From Rutidosis leptorrhynchoides (Eukaryota > Streptophyta > Magnoliopsida > Asterales > Asteraceae), in NCBI RefSeq assembly GCF_046630445.1, contig NC_092341.1, forward strand, positions 293,512,001-293,576,000: a stretch of DNA of 64,000 bases, read 5' to 3'. The translations under genes and the position numbers were made by a program. Below, piece by piece: positions 10,685 to 23,175 of this stretch. Below the pieces are notes generated by a model. That model worked only from the letters and a program-made list of their open reading frames with translations. It did not search any database and was not told where the DNA came from. Numbering within the stretch: the stretch's first letter is position 1; each line of letters starts with the position of its first letter.

Positions 10685-10880
10685 CTATCACACAATATCA
10701 AACATGTTAAGAGATTAATATATCACATAATATATACATGTTAATAATATATAGTTTCCAACAAAAATGTTAAGCAATCATTTTTAAAGAAAACACGGTC
10801 GAAGTCCAGACTCACTAATGCATCCTAACAAACTCGATAAGACACACTAATGAAAATTTTCTGGTTCTCTAAGACCAACG

Positions 10881-10891
10881 CTCGGATACCA
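10881..10891 (-). other. Primer-binding site of element F
   Basis: On the minus strand TGGTATCCGAG lies directly after the LTR end, with GCGTTGG following it. It resembles the TGGTATCAGAGC site complementary to initiator tRNA-Met, with one difference. Confidence 0.8.
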
Positions 10892-10893
10892 AC

Positions 10894-13800
10894 TGAAATG
10901 TCCCGTTCTTATTGATTAAAAACGTTCCATATTAATTGATTTCGTTGCGAGGTTTTGACCTCTATATGAGACGTTTTTCAAAGACTGCATTCATTTTTAA
11001 AACAAACCATAACCTTTATTTCATAAATAAAGGTTTAAAAAGCTTTACGTAGATTATCAAATAATGATAATCTAAAATATCCTGTTTACACACGACCATT
11101 ACATAATGGTTTACAATACAAATATGTTACATCGAAATCAGTTTCTTGAATGCAGTTTTTACACAATATCATACAAACATGGACTCCAAATCTTGTCCTT
11201 ATTTTAGTATGCAACAGCGGAAGCTCTTAGTATTCACCTGAGAATAAACATGCTTTAAACGTCAACAAAAATGTTGGTGAGTTATAGGTTTAACCTATAT
11301 ATATCAAATCGTAACAATAGACCACAAGATTTCATGTTTCAATACACATCCCATACATAGAGATAAAAATCATTCATATGGTGAACACCTGGTAATCGAC
11401 ATTAACAAGATGCATATATAAGAATATCCCCATCATTCCGGGACACCCTTCGGATATGATATAAATTTCGAAGTACTAAAGCATCCAGTACTTTGGATGG
11501 GGTTTGTTAGGCCCAATAGATCTATCTTTAGGATTCGCGTCAATTAGGGTGTCTGTTCCCTAATTCTTAGATTACCAGACTTAATAAAAAGGGGCATATT
11601 CGATTTCGATAATTCAGCCATAGAATGTAGTTTCACGTACTTGTATCTATTTTTTAAATTATTTATAAAACCTGCATGTATTCTCATCCCAAAAATATTA
11701 GATTTTAAAAGTGGGACTATAACTCACTTTCACAGATTTTTTTACTTCGTCGGGAAGTAAGACTTGGCCACTGGTTGATTCACGAACCTATAACAATATA
11801 TACATATATATCAAAGTATGTTCAAAATATATTTACAACACTTTTAATATATTTTGATGTTTTAAGTTTATTAAGTCAGCTGTCCTCGTTAGTAACCTAC
11901 AACTAGTTGTCCACAGTTAGATGTACAGAAATAAATCGATAAATATTATCTTGAATCAATCCACGACCCATTGTATACGTATCTCAGTATTGATCACAAC
12001 TCAAACTATATATATTTTGGAATCAACCTCAACCCTGTATAGCTAACTCCAACATTCACATATAGAGTGTCTATGGTTGTTCCGAAATATATATAGATGT
12101 TTCGACATGATAGGTCGAAACATTGTATACGTGTCTATGGTATCTCAAGATTACATAATATACAATACAAGTTGATTAAGTTATGGTTGGAATAGATTTG
12201 TTACCAATTTTCACGTAGCTAAAATGAGAAAAATTATCCAATCTTGTTTTACCCATAACTTCTTCATTTTAAATCCGTTTTGAGTGAATCAAATTACTAT
12301 GGTTTCATATTGAACTCTATTTTATGAATCTAAACAGAAAAAGTATAGGTTTATAGTCCCAAAAATAAGTTACAAGTCGTTTTTGTAAAGGTAGTCATTT
12401 CAGTCGAAAGAACGACTTCTAGATGACCATTTTAAAAAACATACTTCCACTTTGAGTTTAACCATAATTTTTGGATATAGTTTCATGTTCATAATAAAAA
12501 TCATTTTCCCAGAATAACAACTTTTAAATCAAAGTTTATCATAGTTTTTTAATTAACTAACCCAAAACAGCCCGCGGTGTTACTATGACGGCGTAAATCC
12601 GGTTTTACGGTGTTTTTCGTGTTTCCAGGTTTTAAATCATTAAGTTAGCATATCATATAGATATAGAACATGTGTTTAGTTGATTTTAAAATTCAAGTTA
12701 GAAGGATTAACTTTTATTTGCGAACAAGTTTAGAATTAACTAAACTATGTTCTAGTGATTACAAGTTTAAACCTTCGAATAAGATAGCTTTATATATATG
12801 AATCGAATGATGTTATGAACATCATTACTACCTCAAGTTCCTTGGATAAACCTACTAGAAATGAGAAAAATATATCTAGCTTCAAAGGATCCTTGGATGG
12901 CTTGAAAGTCCTTGAAGCAGAATCATGACACGAAAACAATTTCAAGTAAGATTTCCACTCGAAATAAGATTGTTATAGTTATAGAAATTGAATTAAAGTT
13001 TGAATATGATTATTACCTTGTATTAGAAATATAACCTATTGTAAGTAACAAAGGTTTCTTGATCTTGGATAATTACTTGGAATGGATTTAGAAAATTTGG
13101 AAGTAAACTTACAATCTTGGAAGTATTCTTGATTTTATGAAACTAGAACTTTTAGAATTTATGAAGAACACTTAGAACTTGAAGATAGAACTTGAGAGAG
13201 ATCAATTAGATGAAGAAAATTGAAGAATGAAAGTGTTTGTAGGTGTTTTTGGTCGTTGGTGTATGGATTAGATATAAAGGATATGTAATTTTGTTTTCAT
13301 GTAAATAAGTAATGAATGATTACTCATATTTTTGTAATTTTATGAGATATTTCATGCTAGTTGCCAAATGATGGTTCCCACATATGTTAGGTGACTCACA
13401 TGGGCTGCTAAGAGCTGATCATTGGAGTGTATATACTAATAGTACATACATCTAAAAGCTGTGTATTGTACTAGTACGAATACGGGTGCATACGAGTAGA
13501 ATTGTTGATGAAACTGAACGAGGATGTAATTGTAAGCATTTTTGTTAAGTAGAAGTATTTTGATAAGTGTATTGAAGTCTTTCAAAAGTGTATGAATACT
13601 TATTAAAACAGTACATGTATATACATTTTAACTAAGTCGTTAAGTCATCGTTAGTCGTTACAAGTAAACGTTGTTTTGAAGCCTTTAAGTTAACGATCTT
13701 GTTGAATGTTGTTAACCCATTGTTTATTATAACAAATGAGATGTTAAATTGTTATATTATCATGATATTATGATATATAATATATCTTATTATGATATAT

Positions 13801-14100
13801 ATACAGTTAAATGTCGTTACAACGATAATCGTTACATATATGTCTCGTTTCGAAATCATTAAGTTAGTAGTCTTATTTTTACATATGTATTTCATTGTTA
13901 ATACACTTAATAATATATTTACTTATAATTTAACATAATTAACCAAGTGTATCAATATCTTAATATGATTCATATGTACCTAGTAAGACGTTGTTATAAC
14001 GATAATCGTTATATATATCGTTTTCGAGTTTCTTAAATTAATAGTCTCATTTTTATGTATATAACTCATTGTTAAAATACCTAATGAGATACATACTTAT
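10894..14100 (-). repeat. 5' LTR of element F, inner part (3,207 bp)
   Basis: This runs from the CA end of the LTR (plus-strand TGAAATGTCCC at 10894) to the insertion site of E. No coding signal was seen. Near 11263-11283 it holds the conserved hairpin and CTCAGGT block shared with E and G. The rest of this LTR is 22941-23175. Confidence 0.85.
14096..14100. repeat. Target duplication of element E, left copy
   Basis: CTTAT, repeated at 22936-22940 directly after the other end of E. Confidence 0.9.
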
Positions 14101-16480
14101 TGTAGCGACCCGGCAAAATTGTCATTTGACGGCGCCGACTACTTAGGTCCCGTTACGTGGTCATAAGTCTTTAAAATAACGTTTGACCAAAATATGTCGC
14201 ATTCATTGCAAAAGTAAAGAGTGTTCCCTAGTTTACAAGAATCGTTCATCCAAAAGTTACGTTACAAAGTTATAAGTACAAATGAAACCTATGCGACACA
14301 ATTTAAAAGTAGCTAAAAGATGCTCCATGTATGCATAAATACTCGACATCCAAAGCAAGTATCAAAATAATGAGCGGAAGCATGTAACACATATCGTTCA
14401 AAGACCTGAGAAAAACATAGAAATCTGTCAACAAAAACGTTGGTGAAATCATAGGTTTAAGTAAGTAAGTGAGTAAATAAGTAGATTGAACCACAAGATT
14501 TGCAACATCGAATTAATAGTTAACCATTCCAAAATTTGTTTCACGAGCACCCAATTATCAATGCTTAACATTTCTCCCATTGAACCCCATCACTTAGTGC
14601 TAGAACATACACTGTTTCTCGAAAATATATTTCATTCGTAAACGGTAGCGAACCGTTTGAATGAGGGTTTGTCAAACCCATATGGATCCATCAAACCCAT
14701 ATGGATCCATACAACATAAGTTCTCGCTTACACCCGGCAAGTGTAACTAATGATAATCGAATTGAGGATTTTGTTCTAAACTCGTATGTAGAATGTTTGT
14801 TTTCCTGTACTTGTGTTCACTTAGTAAAAGAAATGTTTATGTTTTCTCATCCCAAATGTAAGTTCAAAAAGAGTAAAAGTGGGACTATGATCTCACCTTG
14901 AGTGCACGAGTAGTAAAGTACTTCAACAAGTAAACGTGTGCAAAGAACAATGCTAGTCTTGACCTAAACAATAGGTTGTATCAATAACGGTAAACACGAT
15001 AGGTCAAAGATGTTCAATTAGTCCTATGGCTCGTTAAGACTCGATCATAATAGCATGTGAATCAAATTGTCATGTTTCATGCAAGGTACAAGTATAAAAA
15101 CATGTTAGAACGATTGCACAAATATTTGGTTAAGTTTGATTAAAAGTCAACTTGGTCGGGTCAAAGTCAACGAAAAAGTCAACATGTTCGGGTCGGGTCC
15201 CGAACTATTTTTCTGAGGTTTTTAATCATATATGAGCATGTTAGAACAAGTTTCATGTGAATCGTAGGTCCGTAGTATGCCAAACATTTTTCGTATTTTG
15301 GACATGGAGGTCAGAACCCAAACACGGCTATTGCCGCGCCGCGGCCAGAGGTGTCGCGCCGCGACATTAGGCGTGGCCTGGTACCTGGTCAGTTTCAAAA
15401 GTTCAAGTCTTGATTCAAAATTCAATTTAGCACAAAACGCAAACCGTAAACACTTAGAATACGCATCTTATATCATTGGAAAGCTCTTTTGACAAGGAAT
15501 ACAATTAACTACCTTTCACCAAGCAAAAACATCAATTACAATAACCAAAAACTCGTCAATTGATCAAGAAAGGTTTATTTTCAAAGTTTCAAGTTCGTAA
15601 AACGTATTTTATGATTCGGGAATCCAATTTACACATACGATATGCCGTTTCGAAGGTAATTAAGCATACATTGCATCTAAACACTTACTAACAACAATTC
15701 ATGTCATTCAATGCATCAAATATTCATTTCAAGCTTATCAAACCCTAACCCAAATTCACCAAAAATCACTAATCAAGTTTATGGAGTTTTCTCAAGCAAC
15801 CTACACATCAAATTGAAGCTAGTGATACTAGGAACACAATTAAAACATGAACTTTTAACATCTAACAACATATGATCATCCAAAATTCAAGAACAACACA
15901 CCAAAATTCAAGTTCATGCTAGTTATACTAAAACAACGAGATCGAGCATACAAATTACATACACGACATCACAATGAGCCATAGACACTAACTAACACCA
16001 TTTCAAGTCAAAAACACGAATTTAGAGAAATCTAGAGTTTTAGAAATGTTACCCAAACGAGATGAAGTTGGTACCAAAATGAAGAGGATGAAGAGAGGAT
16101 CACGAATATGTAATTTATTTTGTTGCTAGCTCCCTAAATCGAATTTGGATGATGATTTTGTGTTTGAAGGTTTTGAGAGCATAAAAGGGAAGTAAGAAAA
16201 AGAGATAGAGAGAAATGGGAGGTTGGTGGTGGATGGTGGGTTACTAGTTAGCCAAGTTTGCCCGAGTGGCGAGATTAGTCCCTCGCGTTTGTAGTCGGGT
16301 GCGGGAATTACCTAAACGGAATATTTTAAAACGCGTATTAACGGAGGATGTTAAAATCCAATAACGGAAAAATATTAAGAATGTTAGCTAACGGAGGATA
16401 CGAATTTAGTTACGAAGGATATTTTTAAAATAAAAAGACGGGCGTTAAAATAATTTAACGGAAAAATGCGGGATGTTAAA
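14101..16480 (-). repeat. 3' LTR of element E (2,380 bp)
   Basis: It is almost identical to 20575-22935. I count about ten substitutions by eye. The 19-bp length difference is a tandem copy of CAAACCCATATGGATCCAT near 14674-14711. The terminal base pattern is TTAAA here against TTACA in the partner. Confidence 0.92.
15333..15366. repeat. Paired GC-rich palindromes in the E 3' LTR
   Basis: GCCGCGCCGCGGC (15333-15345) and TGTCGCGCCGCGACA (15352-15366) are both perfect odd palindromes around a central C. The 5' LTR has the same pair at 21788-21800 and 21808-21820, where one G-to-A change at 21811 breaks the second. Confidence 0.85.
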
Positions 16481-19061
16481 TTACCCACACCTTAAAAGAA
16501 ATTTCGTCCCGAAATTTAGTTGGAAGTAATAGTCGATGTCTCTTCCTTGAGACCTTGCATTGTCAATGCTATGAATAAGTGAAGATACGTCCTTGGGCAT
16601 TCCCACGAATTTGGACAGTCGGGGTTTTATGTTGTATTAAGGCTTGGTTTTACGATCCACAATTTCAACCGGTCTTTCTACGAAGAGGAGTTGTCATCAA
16701 TAGTAAGTTTATCTAGAAGGATAGCACGTTCCTGTTCCGCAGGACACGTATCTAAGTTTGTTACATGGAACGTAAGGTAAACGGAAACTTAATTGAGTCG
16801 GAGGTTCTAAACGGTAGGAAGCGGTTCCAAGACGCCCCAAGATTTCAAAAGGATCAATATTGCGGATATAAATTTCCTCGATTTCCCAAAACGGATTACA
16901 CCTTTCCAAGGTGTGGTTTTCAATATTACACGGTTACTGACTTTAAATTTGAGAGATTTTCATCTAACATTGGTATAACTCCTTTGGCGACCACGGGCCG
17001 TCTTGAGCCCTTCTCGGACTTGAACTATCTCAAAGGTTGTTTCTTGAATGATTTCGGATCTGATGATTTGCTTGTCACCTACTTCGGTCCAACGAATAGG
17101 AGAACAACATTTGTGGTTATATAATGTTTCGAAAAGTGCGCGTTAACACGCGAGTGGTAACTACTGTTGTAAGAGGGATCAACTAAAGGCGACAATACCA
17201 GTTTGTAACATATCTTTCCAAGATGTAAATCGTACGTTTGTTTGGTCTGTCAGTTCGTGGATGATACGCGATACTCATGTCTAAACGTGTTTCTAAGGCT
17301 TCTTGTAACCCTAGAAGTGAAACGGGTATTTCGATCCGGGATAATTGACAATGGTACACCGTGTTGGAGAAGAATTTCTTAAGATATGCTCGAACCAATT
17401 TGTTAGGGTTCGGAACGTTGGTTGGGACAAGTTTCTGTTTCTCAAGGATTCCCGCGCCGCGGAAGATTTATCGATTTTTGAAACGTTCGTTAGAGCAAGT
17501 TTCTTATCGGTTTCTGGAAACGTCCGTTAGGGCTATTCACCCTTATGGCGAAATACCAGTGTAACGTGAAGAGTCTCTCCCTCCATGGAGAATTTAAAAT
17601 AAAAGATTCCCTCATACTAAGTACGGGCGAAAAAAAGATAGGAGTGAAATGAGGACTTAGAATAGGATGAGTTCACATCGTGAGGTAGCCATGTCGCGCA
17701 TCTAGTGGTCAAATGTTGAGACTTGGTGGGGAACGAGATAGTACACGTAGTTGTATAGTTCGAAGTTGAGTAGTAGTTAGCCGTATATCAAAGGCATAAG
17801 GACAACAAGTCAAGGAAGAAAGAGGTATCCTTGGATTGTGTGTTATCTTGGGTCCCAGTAATATTAGACGGTAACAGTGAAACAACAGAGTTATGTAACG
17901 TGGTACGCGATGACGAGAAGATTGATCGGATTCATAAATAAGTATTCAAATTCTCCGTGTAAAATAACGAATTTCAGCTTCCTTGATTTCGAGTCGAGAG
18001 GGGTTGCCTTTCAGGCGTTCACGTAGAAGTATTTCTATATTTGAGTTCCATTTTGTGCCACACGAATTTATCTAGTAAGGTTGGTGTGAAAAATCACGTT
18101 CAAAGTCCGGACACGGAAAAATGTTTAAAACTTTTTTTTTTTTTTCTTCTTAGTACGTTAACGAGGTTAGAGGACGAGCGATACGGGAAAAATCGGAAAT
18201 TAATCTTTGGTAATAATCGCGAGATCCAAAATTTTACGAATACAAGTCGGAGTCGTGAGGGTTTCTCCAAAATTAATTAATTAATTCAATTTTTTTTTTT
18301 TTGCGAGATCTACTGTAATACCTTGACCACTAACAATATGGTTTAGAATTTGGACTTCGTTTAACCAAAAATTCTCACTTGGAGAATTCGGTATAGAGTT
18401 GCTCTTTTCTCAAGAGTTCGAGCGTAAGACGGAGACGTTGTTCGTTTTTCCTTTCCGCTTGAATAGCTTATAATTATAAGTACGGTAACGGATTTGTCTA
18501 GATAAGTTTGCATACGCGGTTCCGGAGGTCTATGAATACGGGCGGAGCCTTAGATAAACTGAACGGCACTAAAAGAAATTTATAACTATCGTAGCGAGTT
18601 CGGAAAGTGGTTTAGGAGACATCTTCTCCCTTAACCCTCAATTGATGATAACCAGAATGAAGGTCGATTTTAGAATATACGCGAGATCCGTGTAACGGTT
18701 CAAGAGGTTGTTGATACGGGGAAGAGGATATCGGTTCTTAAACGGAAATTATTAAGTTCACTAAAATCACATATATGTGGGGAAAACATTCCCTTCCTAA
18801 CGTATAGGTTTTGGGCTCCCTAGTTCTATAGATGTCAAATCAAAGTTCGAATTACCTACCCAATAAGTTTGACGTACACCCTCCGATAAATTTGTCGGTA
18901 CGCAATAGTTTTCCGTTGGTCACTTGAATGGCCTAAGTAATATCTAGGGGGTGGTGGAGTGCAAATAGTAGGCTCCAAAGCCTTGGATACAAAACATTTA
19001 TCGACATCCGAATCGAATAAACATGAAGTATAGGAGTTGTTAAGAAGAAACGTACCCGTGA
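16481..19061 (-). pseudogene. Decayed pol of element E (protease, RT, integrase fragments)
   Basis: Read by eye on the minus strand: a protease fragment near 19060-18930 (FDSDVDKCF, compare the usual FDSGAD); RT pieces near 18770-18300, including SKIDLHSGYHQLRV and a final FWLNEVQ...HIVSGQGI block; an integrase core fragment near 17320-17230 (SIAYHPRTDR); and an integrase C-terminus near 16870-16780 (PFEILGRLGTASYRLE). The frames change repeatedly with many stops. The RT catalytic FIDDIL motif reads as LIIIS, so both Asp codons are lost. About 1 kb seems missing between protease and RT (near 18780). It cannot encode enzymes. The first bases beside the LTR (16481-16495) read AAGGTGTGGGTAA, the purine tract. 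Confidence 0.85.
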
Positions 19062-20149
19062 CTAGTTCATGTCGTCTCGAGCATCCTCGGTGCTAATGTT
19101 GGAAGTTCGGCCGCGTGTGTTAGGGTTGGCTTTCTTCGTTGGACATGCATTCCTAAAATGACCCGGTTGGCCACATTCGAAACAAACACCCGGCTTTTGT
19201 GTGTTGGGTCCTTTTGACTGACGGGGGCGGTACTTCCACAATATTTGGCAATATGACCACTTCTCTGGCACCGGTGGCAAATTAGCTTGCCACATTCACC
19301 AAAGTGATGCTTGTGGCATTTGTTGCAAAAAGGTCGAGTTCCAGCATAACTTTTCTTGCCGACGGAGGTGAAAAGTTCCTTGGCAAAGTTGTTGCTGTTG
19401 TAGTTGCTGGATTGAGAGGCTTCCCATTTTCTTTTGTTGTTACCCGGTTGGTCCTCGGCCGTTGGTGCCGGTGCTTCAATTTCATCCACCGTTTCTATAG
19501 ATTGGCGAGCCATCGTTAAAGCCTCTTGTAGGTTGGCGGGTTTGGATGACATTACCCTGTGTTGAATGCTCTTCGGAAGGCCATCCATGTAAAGTTCAAC
19601 TCTTAGGGACTAGAGAGTCATGAGGTTTGGACACAATAAGACTACTTCAGTAAACCGTTGATTATAAGCTTCGAGGTCATTCCAGACCGTTTGTAAATTT
19701 CTTAGCCCCTGTTCGAGCCTTCGAGTTTCGTCGCGCGGAAAGTATTCGGTGATCATTCTTTCTCTTAATTCGGTCCAAGAGAGTGCGTGGGCTTCATCGA
19801 TACCCACCGATTGTACATACGTGTTCCACCATGAGAAAGCAATACCGGTGAGAGTGAGGGTGGAAAACTTGACCTTATCTTGGTCCCGACAACCGCTTAT
19901 GTTAAAAACGGCTTCCGTTTGTTCAAACCACCTGGTGAGAGCAACCGGTCCCTCGGTTCCATCGAAAGTGGGAGGTTTGCACCCCATGAAGTTCTTGTAG
20001 GAGCACCCCTCGTTTGAATTACCAGCTCCATGATTATTGTTGTTGGAAAAGTGATCGGCCACGGCCGCACCCATGGCGGTGGTTATCATTCGATGAAGAG
20101 CTTGTTCGAGAGTTTCGGAAGGAGTATTGGGTTGACCTTGGTGAGCCAT
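19062..20149 (-). pseudogene. gag of element E, one nonsense codon and one frameshift
   Basis: The likely start is the ATG at 20149 (MAHQGQPN); an upstream in-frame ATG at 20167 is weaker. The capsid core includes WFEQTEAVF and FSWWNTYVQSVG. A TAG at 19610-19612 interrupts the frame, and the same frame continues to the motif YMDGLPKSIQ. Two zinc knuckles follow: CNKCHKHHFGEC/CHRCQRSGHIAKYC in the first frame and CFECGQPGHFRNAC in a second frame, so a frameshift lies near 19200-19230. Gag would bind and package the RNA. The lesions mean E depends on proteins from a relative. Confidence 0.88.
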
Positions 20150-20560
20150 TGTTCCTTCATGACACAAGAATACCGTTGTTTAGTATTATCAATAATACTA
20201 ATCGTGATATGGAAATCAAGATAAAGAGGAAATTTTTCCTTGACTCGCCTTAAATTCTTTATGTCATAATGTCGGAATGTTCATATGAGTCACCGTAATA
20301 TAATCCCGGAAATTATATTACCCTGATTCATATGTGCATTCGACATCATTTCATATAGTCAAGGTGGCGTGTCAATCAAATCAACCACGTGAGATTAAGG
20401 TAGAATAAGAGTTAGATGTGAATAGAAGAGATCGAGTATAAATGCACAAGTAGTCAAGTAATTCCTACTCCAAGTCTATATGCCAGTTGTAGTCTAGACT
20501 CACTAATGTACCCTATGACTCGGGGTTGACACCAATGAACTCTAAATCCCTACAACCAAC
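20150..20560 (-). other. Leader of element E, non-coding
   Basis: About 410 bp lie between the primer site and gag. The plus-strand ORFs here are antisense shadows, and nothing else was recognised. Confidence 0.6.
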
Positions 20561-20572
20561 GCTCTGATACCA
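20561..20572 (-). other. Primer-binding site of element E
   Basis: The minus-strand reading is TGGTATCAGAGC, the standard plant site for initiator tRNA-Met, two bases after the 5' LTR. Confidence 0.9.
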
Positions 20573-20574
20573 AT

Positions 20575-22935
20575 TGTAGCGACCCGACAAAATTGTCATT
20601 TGACGGCGCCGACTACTTAGGTCCCGTTACGTGGTCATAAGTCTTTAAAATAACGTTTGACCAAAATATGTCGCATTCATTGCAAAAGTAAAGAGTGTTC
20701 CCTAGTTTACAAGAATCGTTCATCCAAAAGTTACGTTACAAAGTTATAAGTACAAATGAAACCTATGCGACACAATTTAAAAGTAGCCAAAAGATGCTCC
20801 ATGTATGCATAAATACTCGACATCCAAAGCAAGTATCAAAATAATGAGCGGAAGCATGTAACACATATCGTTCAAAGACCTGAGAAAAACATAGAAATCT
20901 GTCAACGAAAACGTTGGTGAAATCATAGGTTTAAGTAAGTAAGTGAGTAAATAAGTAGATTGAACCACAAGATTTGCAACATCGAATTAATAGTTAACCA
21001 TTCCAAAATTTGTTTCACGAGCACCCAATTATCAATGCTTAACATTTCTCCCATTGAACCCCATCACTTAGTGCTAGAACATACACTGTTTCTCGAAAAT
21101 ATATTTCATTCGTAAACGGTAGCGAACCGTTTGAATGAGGGTTTGTCAAACCCATATGGATCCATACAACATAAGTTCTCGCTTACACCCGGCAAGTGTA
21201 ACTAATGATAATCGAATTGAGGATTTTGTTCTAAACTCGTATGTAGAATGTTTGTTTTCCTGTACTTGTGTTCACTTAGTAAAAGAAATGTTTATGTTTT
21301 CTCATCCCAAATGTAAGTTCAAAAAGAGTAAAAGTGGGACTATGATCTCACCTTGAGTGCACGAGTAGTAAAGTACTTCAACAAGTAAACGTGTGCAAAG
21401 AACAATGCTAGTCTTGACCTAAACAATAGGTTGTATCAATAACGGTAAACACGATAGGTCAAAGATGTTCAATTAGTCCTATGGCTCGTTAAGACTCGAT
21501 CATAATAGCATGTGAATCAAATTGTCATGTTTCATGCAAGGTACAAGTATAAAAACATGTTAGAACGATTGCACAAATATTTGGTTAAGTTTGATTAAAA
21601 GTCAACTTGGTCGGGTCAAAGTCAACGAAAAAGTCAACATGTTCGGGTCGGGTCCCGAACTATTTTTCTGAGGTTTTTAATCATATATGAGCATGTTAGA
21701 ACAAGTTTCATGTGAATCGGAGGTCCGTAGTATGCCAAACATTTTTCGTATTTTGGACATGGAGGTCAGAACCCAAACACGGCTATTGCCGCGCCGCGGC
21801 CAGAGGTGTCACGCCGCGACATTAGGCGTGGCCTGGTACCTGGTCAGTTTCAAAAGTTCAAGTCTTGATTCAAAATTCAATTTAGCACAAAACGCAAACC
21901 GTAAACACTTAGAATACGCATCTTATATCATTGGAAAGCTCTTTTGACAAGGAATACAATTAACTACCTTTCACCAAGCAAAAACATCAATTACAATAAC
22001 CAAAAACTCGTCAATTGATCAAGAAAGGTTTATTTTCAAAGTTTCAAGTTCGTAAAACGTATTTTATGATTCGGGAATCCAATTTACACATACGATATGC
22101 CGTTTCGAAGGTAATTAAGCATACATTGCATCTAAACACTTACTAACAACAATTCATGTCATTCAATGCATCAAATATTCATTTCAAGCTTATCAAACCC
22201 TAACCCAAATTCACCAAAAATCACTAATCAAGTTTATGGAGTTTTCTCAAGCAACCTACACATCAAATTGAAGCTAGTGATACTAGGAACATAATTAAAA
22301 CATGAACTTTTAACATCTAACAATATATGATCATCCAAAATTCAAGAACAACACACCAAAATTCAAGTTCATGCTAGTTATACTAAAACAACGAGATCGA
22401 GCATACAAATTACATACACGACATCACAATGAGCCATAGACACTAACTAACACCATTTCAAGTCAAAAACACGAATTTAGAGAAATCTAGAGTTTTAGAA
22501 ATGTTACCCAAACGAGATGAAGTTGGTACCAAAATGAAGAGGATGAAGAGAGGATCACGAATATGTAATTTATTTTGTTGCTAGCTCCCTAAATCGAATT
22601 TGGATGATGATTTTGTGTTTGAAGGTTTTGAGAGCATAAAAGGGAAGTAAGAAAAAGAGATAGATAGAAATGGGAGGTTGGTGGTGGATGGTGGGTTACT
22701 AGTTAGCCAAGTTTGCCCGAGTGGCGAGGTTAGTCCCTCGCGTTTGTAGTCGGGTGCGGGAATTACCTAAACGGAATATTTTAAAACGCGTATTAACGGA
22801 GGATGTTAAAATCCAATAACGGAAAAATATTAAGAATGTTAGCTAACGGAGGATACGAATTTAGTTACGAAGGATATTTTTAAAATAAAAAGACGGGCGT
22901 TAAAATAATTTAACGGAAAAATGCGGGATGTTACA
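20575..22935 (-). repeat. 5' LTR of element E (2,361 bp)
   Basis: Near-identical partner of 14101-16480. The minus-strand start TGTAACATCCC is at 22935 and the end CGCTACA is at 20575. Confidence 0.92.
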
Positions 22936-22940
22936 CTTAT
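22936..22940. repeat. Target duplication of element E, right copy
   Basis: CTTAT, matching 14096-14100. Confidence 0.9.
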
Positions 22941-23175
22941 AATAAAATCATGTTAACAATATATATAACCATATATATGTCATCGTATAGTTTTTACAAG
23001 TTTTAGCGTTCGTGAATCACCGGTCAACTTGGGTGGTCAATTGTCTATATGAAACCTATTTCAATTAATCAAGTCTTAACAAGTTTGATTGCTTAACATG
23101 TTGAAAACACTTAATCATGTAAATAACAATTTCATTTAATATATATATAAACATGAAAAAGTTCGGGTCACTACA
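22941..23175 (-). repeat. 5' LTR of element F, outer 235 bp
   Basis: It ends on the plus strand with CGGGTCACTACA. On the minus strand that is TGTAGTGACCCG, the start of the F LTR. Together with 10894-14100 the LTR is about 3,442 bp. Confidence 0.83.

Larger units (their letters stand above)
14101..22935 (-). mobile_element. Element E: chromovirus-type (Tekay-like) Ty3/gypsy element, defective
   Basis: It has two LTRs of 2,380 and 2,361 bp, CTTAT target duplications, a TGGTATCAGAGC primer site, and a 4.1-kb interior carrying gag and a broken, shortened pol. On the minus strand the LTR starts TGTAACATCCCGC and ends GGGTCGCTACA. The AATTTCGGGACGAAATTTC block just before the 3' LTR is typical of the end of Tekay-like pol regions. 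It lies inside the 5' LTR of F. Confidence 0.92.
7962..23175 (-). mobile_element. Element F: Ty3/gypsy retrotransposon with extra leader genes (interrupted by E; cut by A)
   Basis: On the minus strand the order is a 3.4-kb 5' LTR, a tRNA-iMet-type primer site at 10881-10891, an acidic ORF, an F-box pseudogene and gag, which is broken at 7961/7962 by element A. Element E (14101-22935) sits in the LTR, flanked by CTTAT. The LTR ends are TGTAGTGACCCG (from 23175) and GGGACATTTCA (to 10894). The pol and 3' LTR are outside the window. F itself lies in the LTR of element G. Confidence 0.85.

Noticed and set aside
14303..14494. 63-codon ORF repeated at 20777-20968, and LTR ORFs at 15277 and 21687
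   Set aside because: Identical because they sit in the two LTRs of E; no domain and no coding bias.
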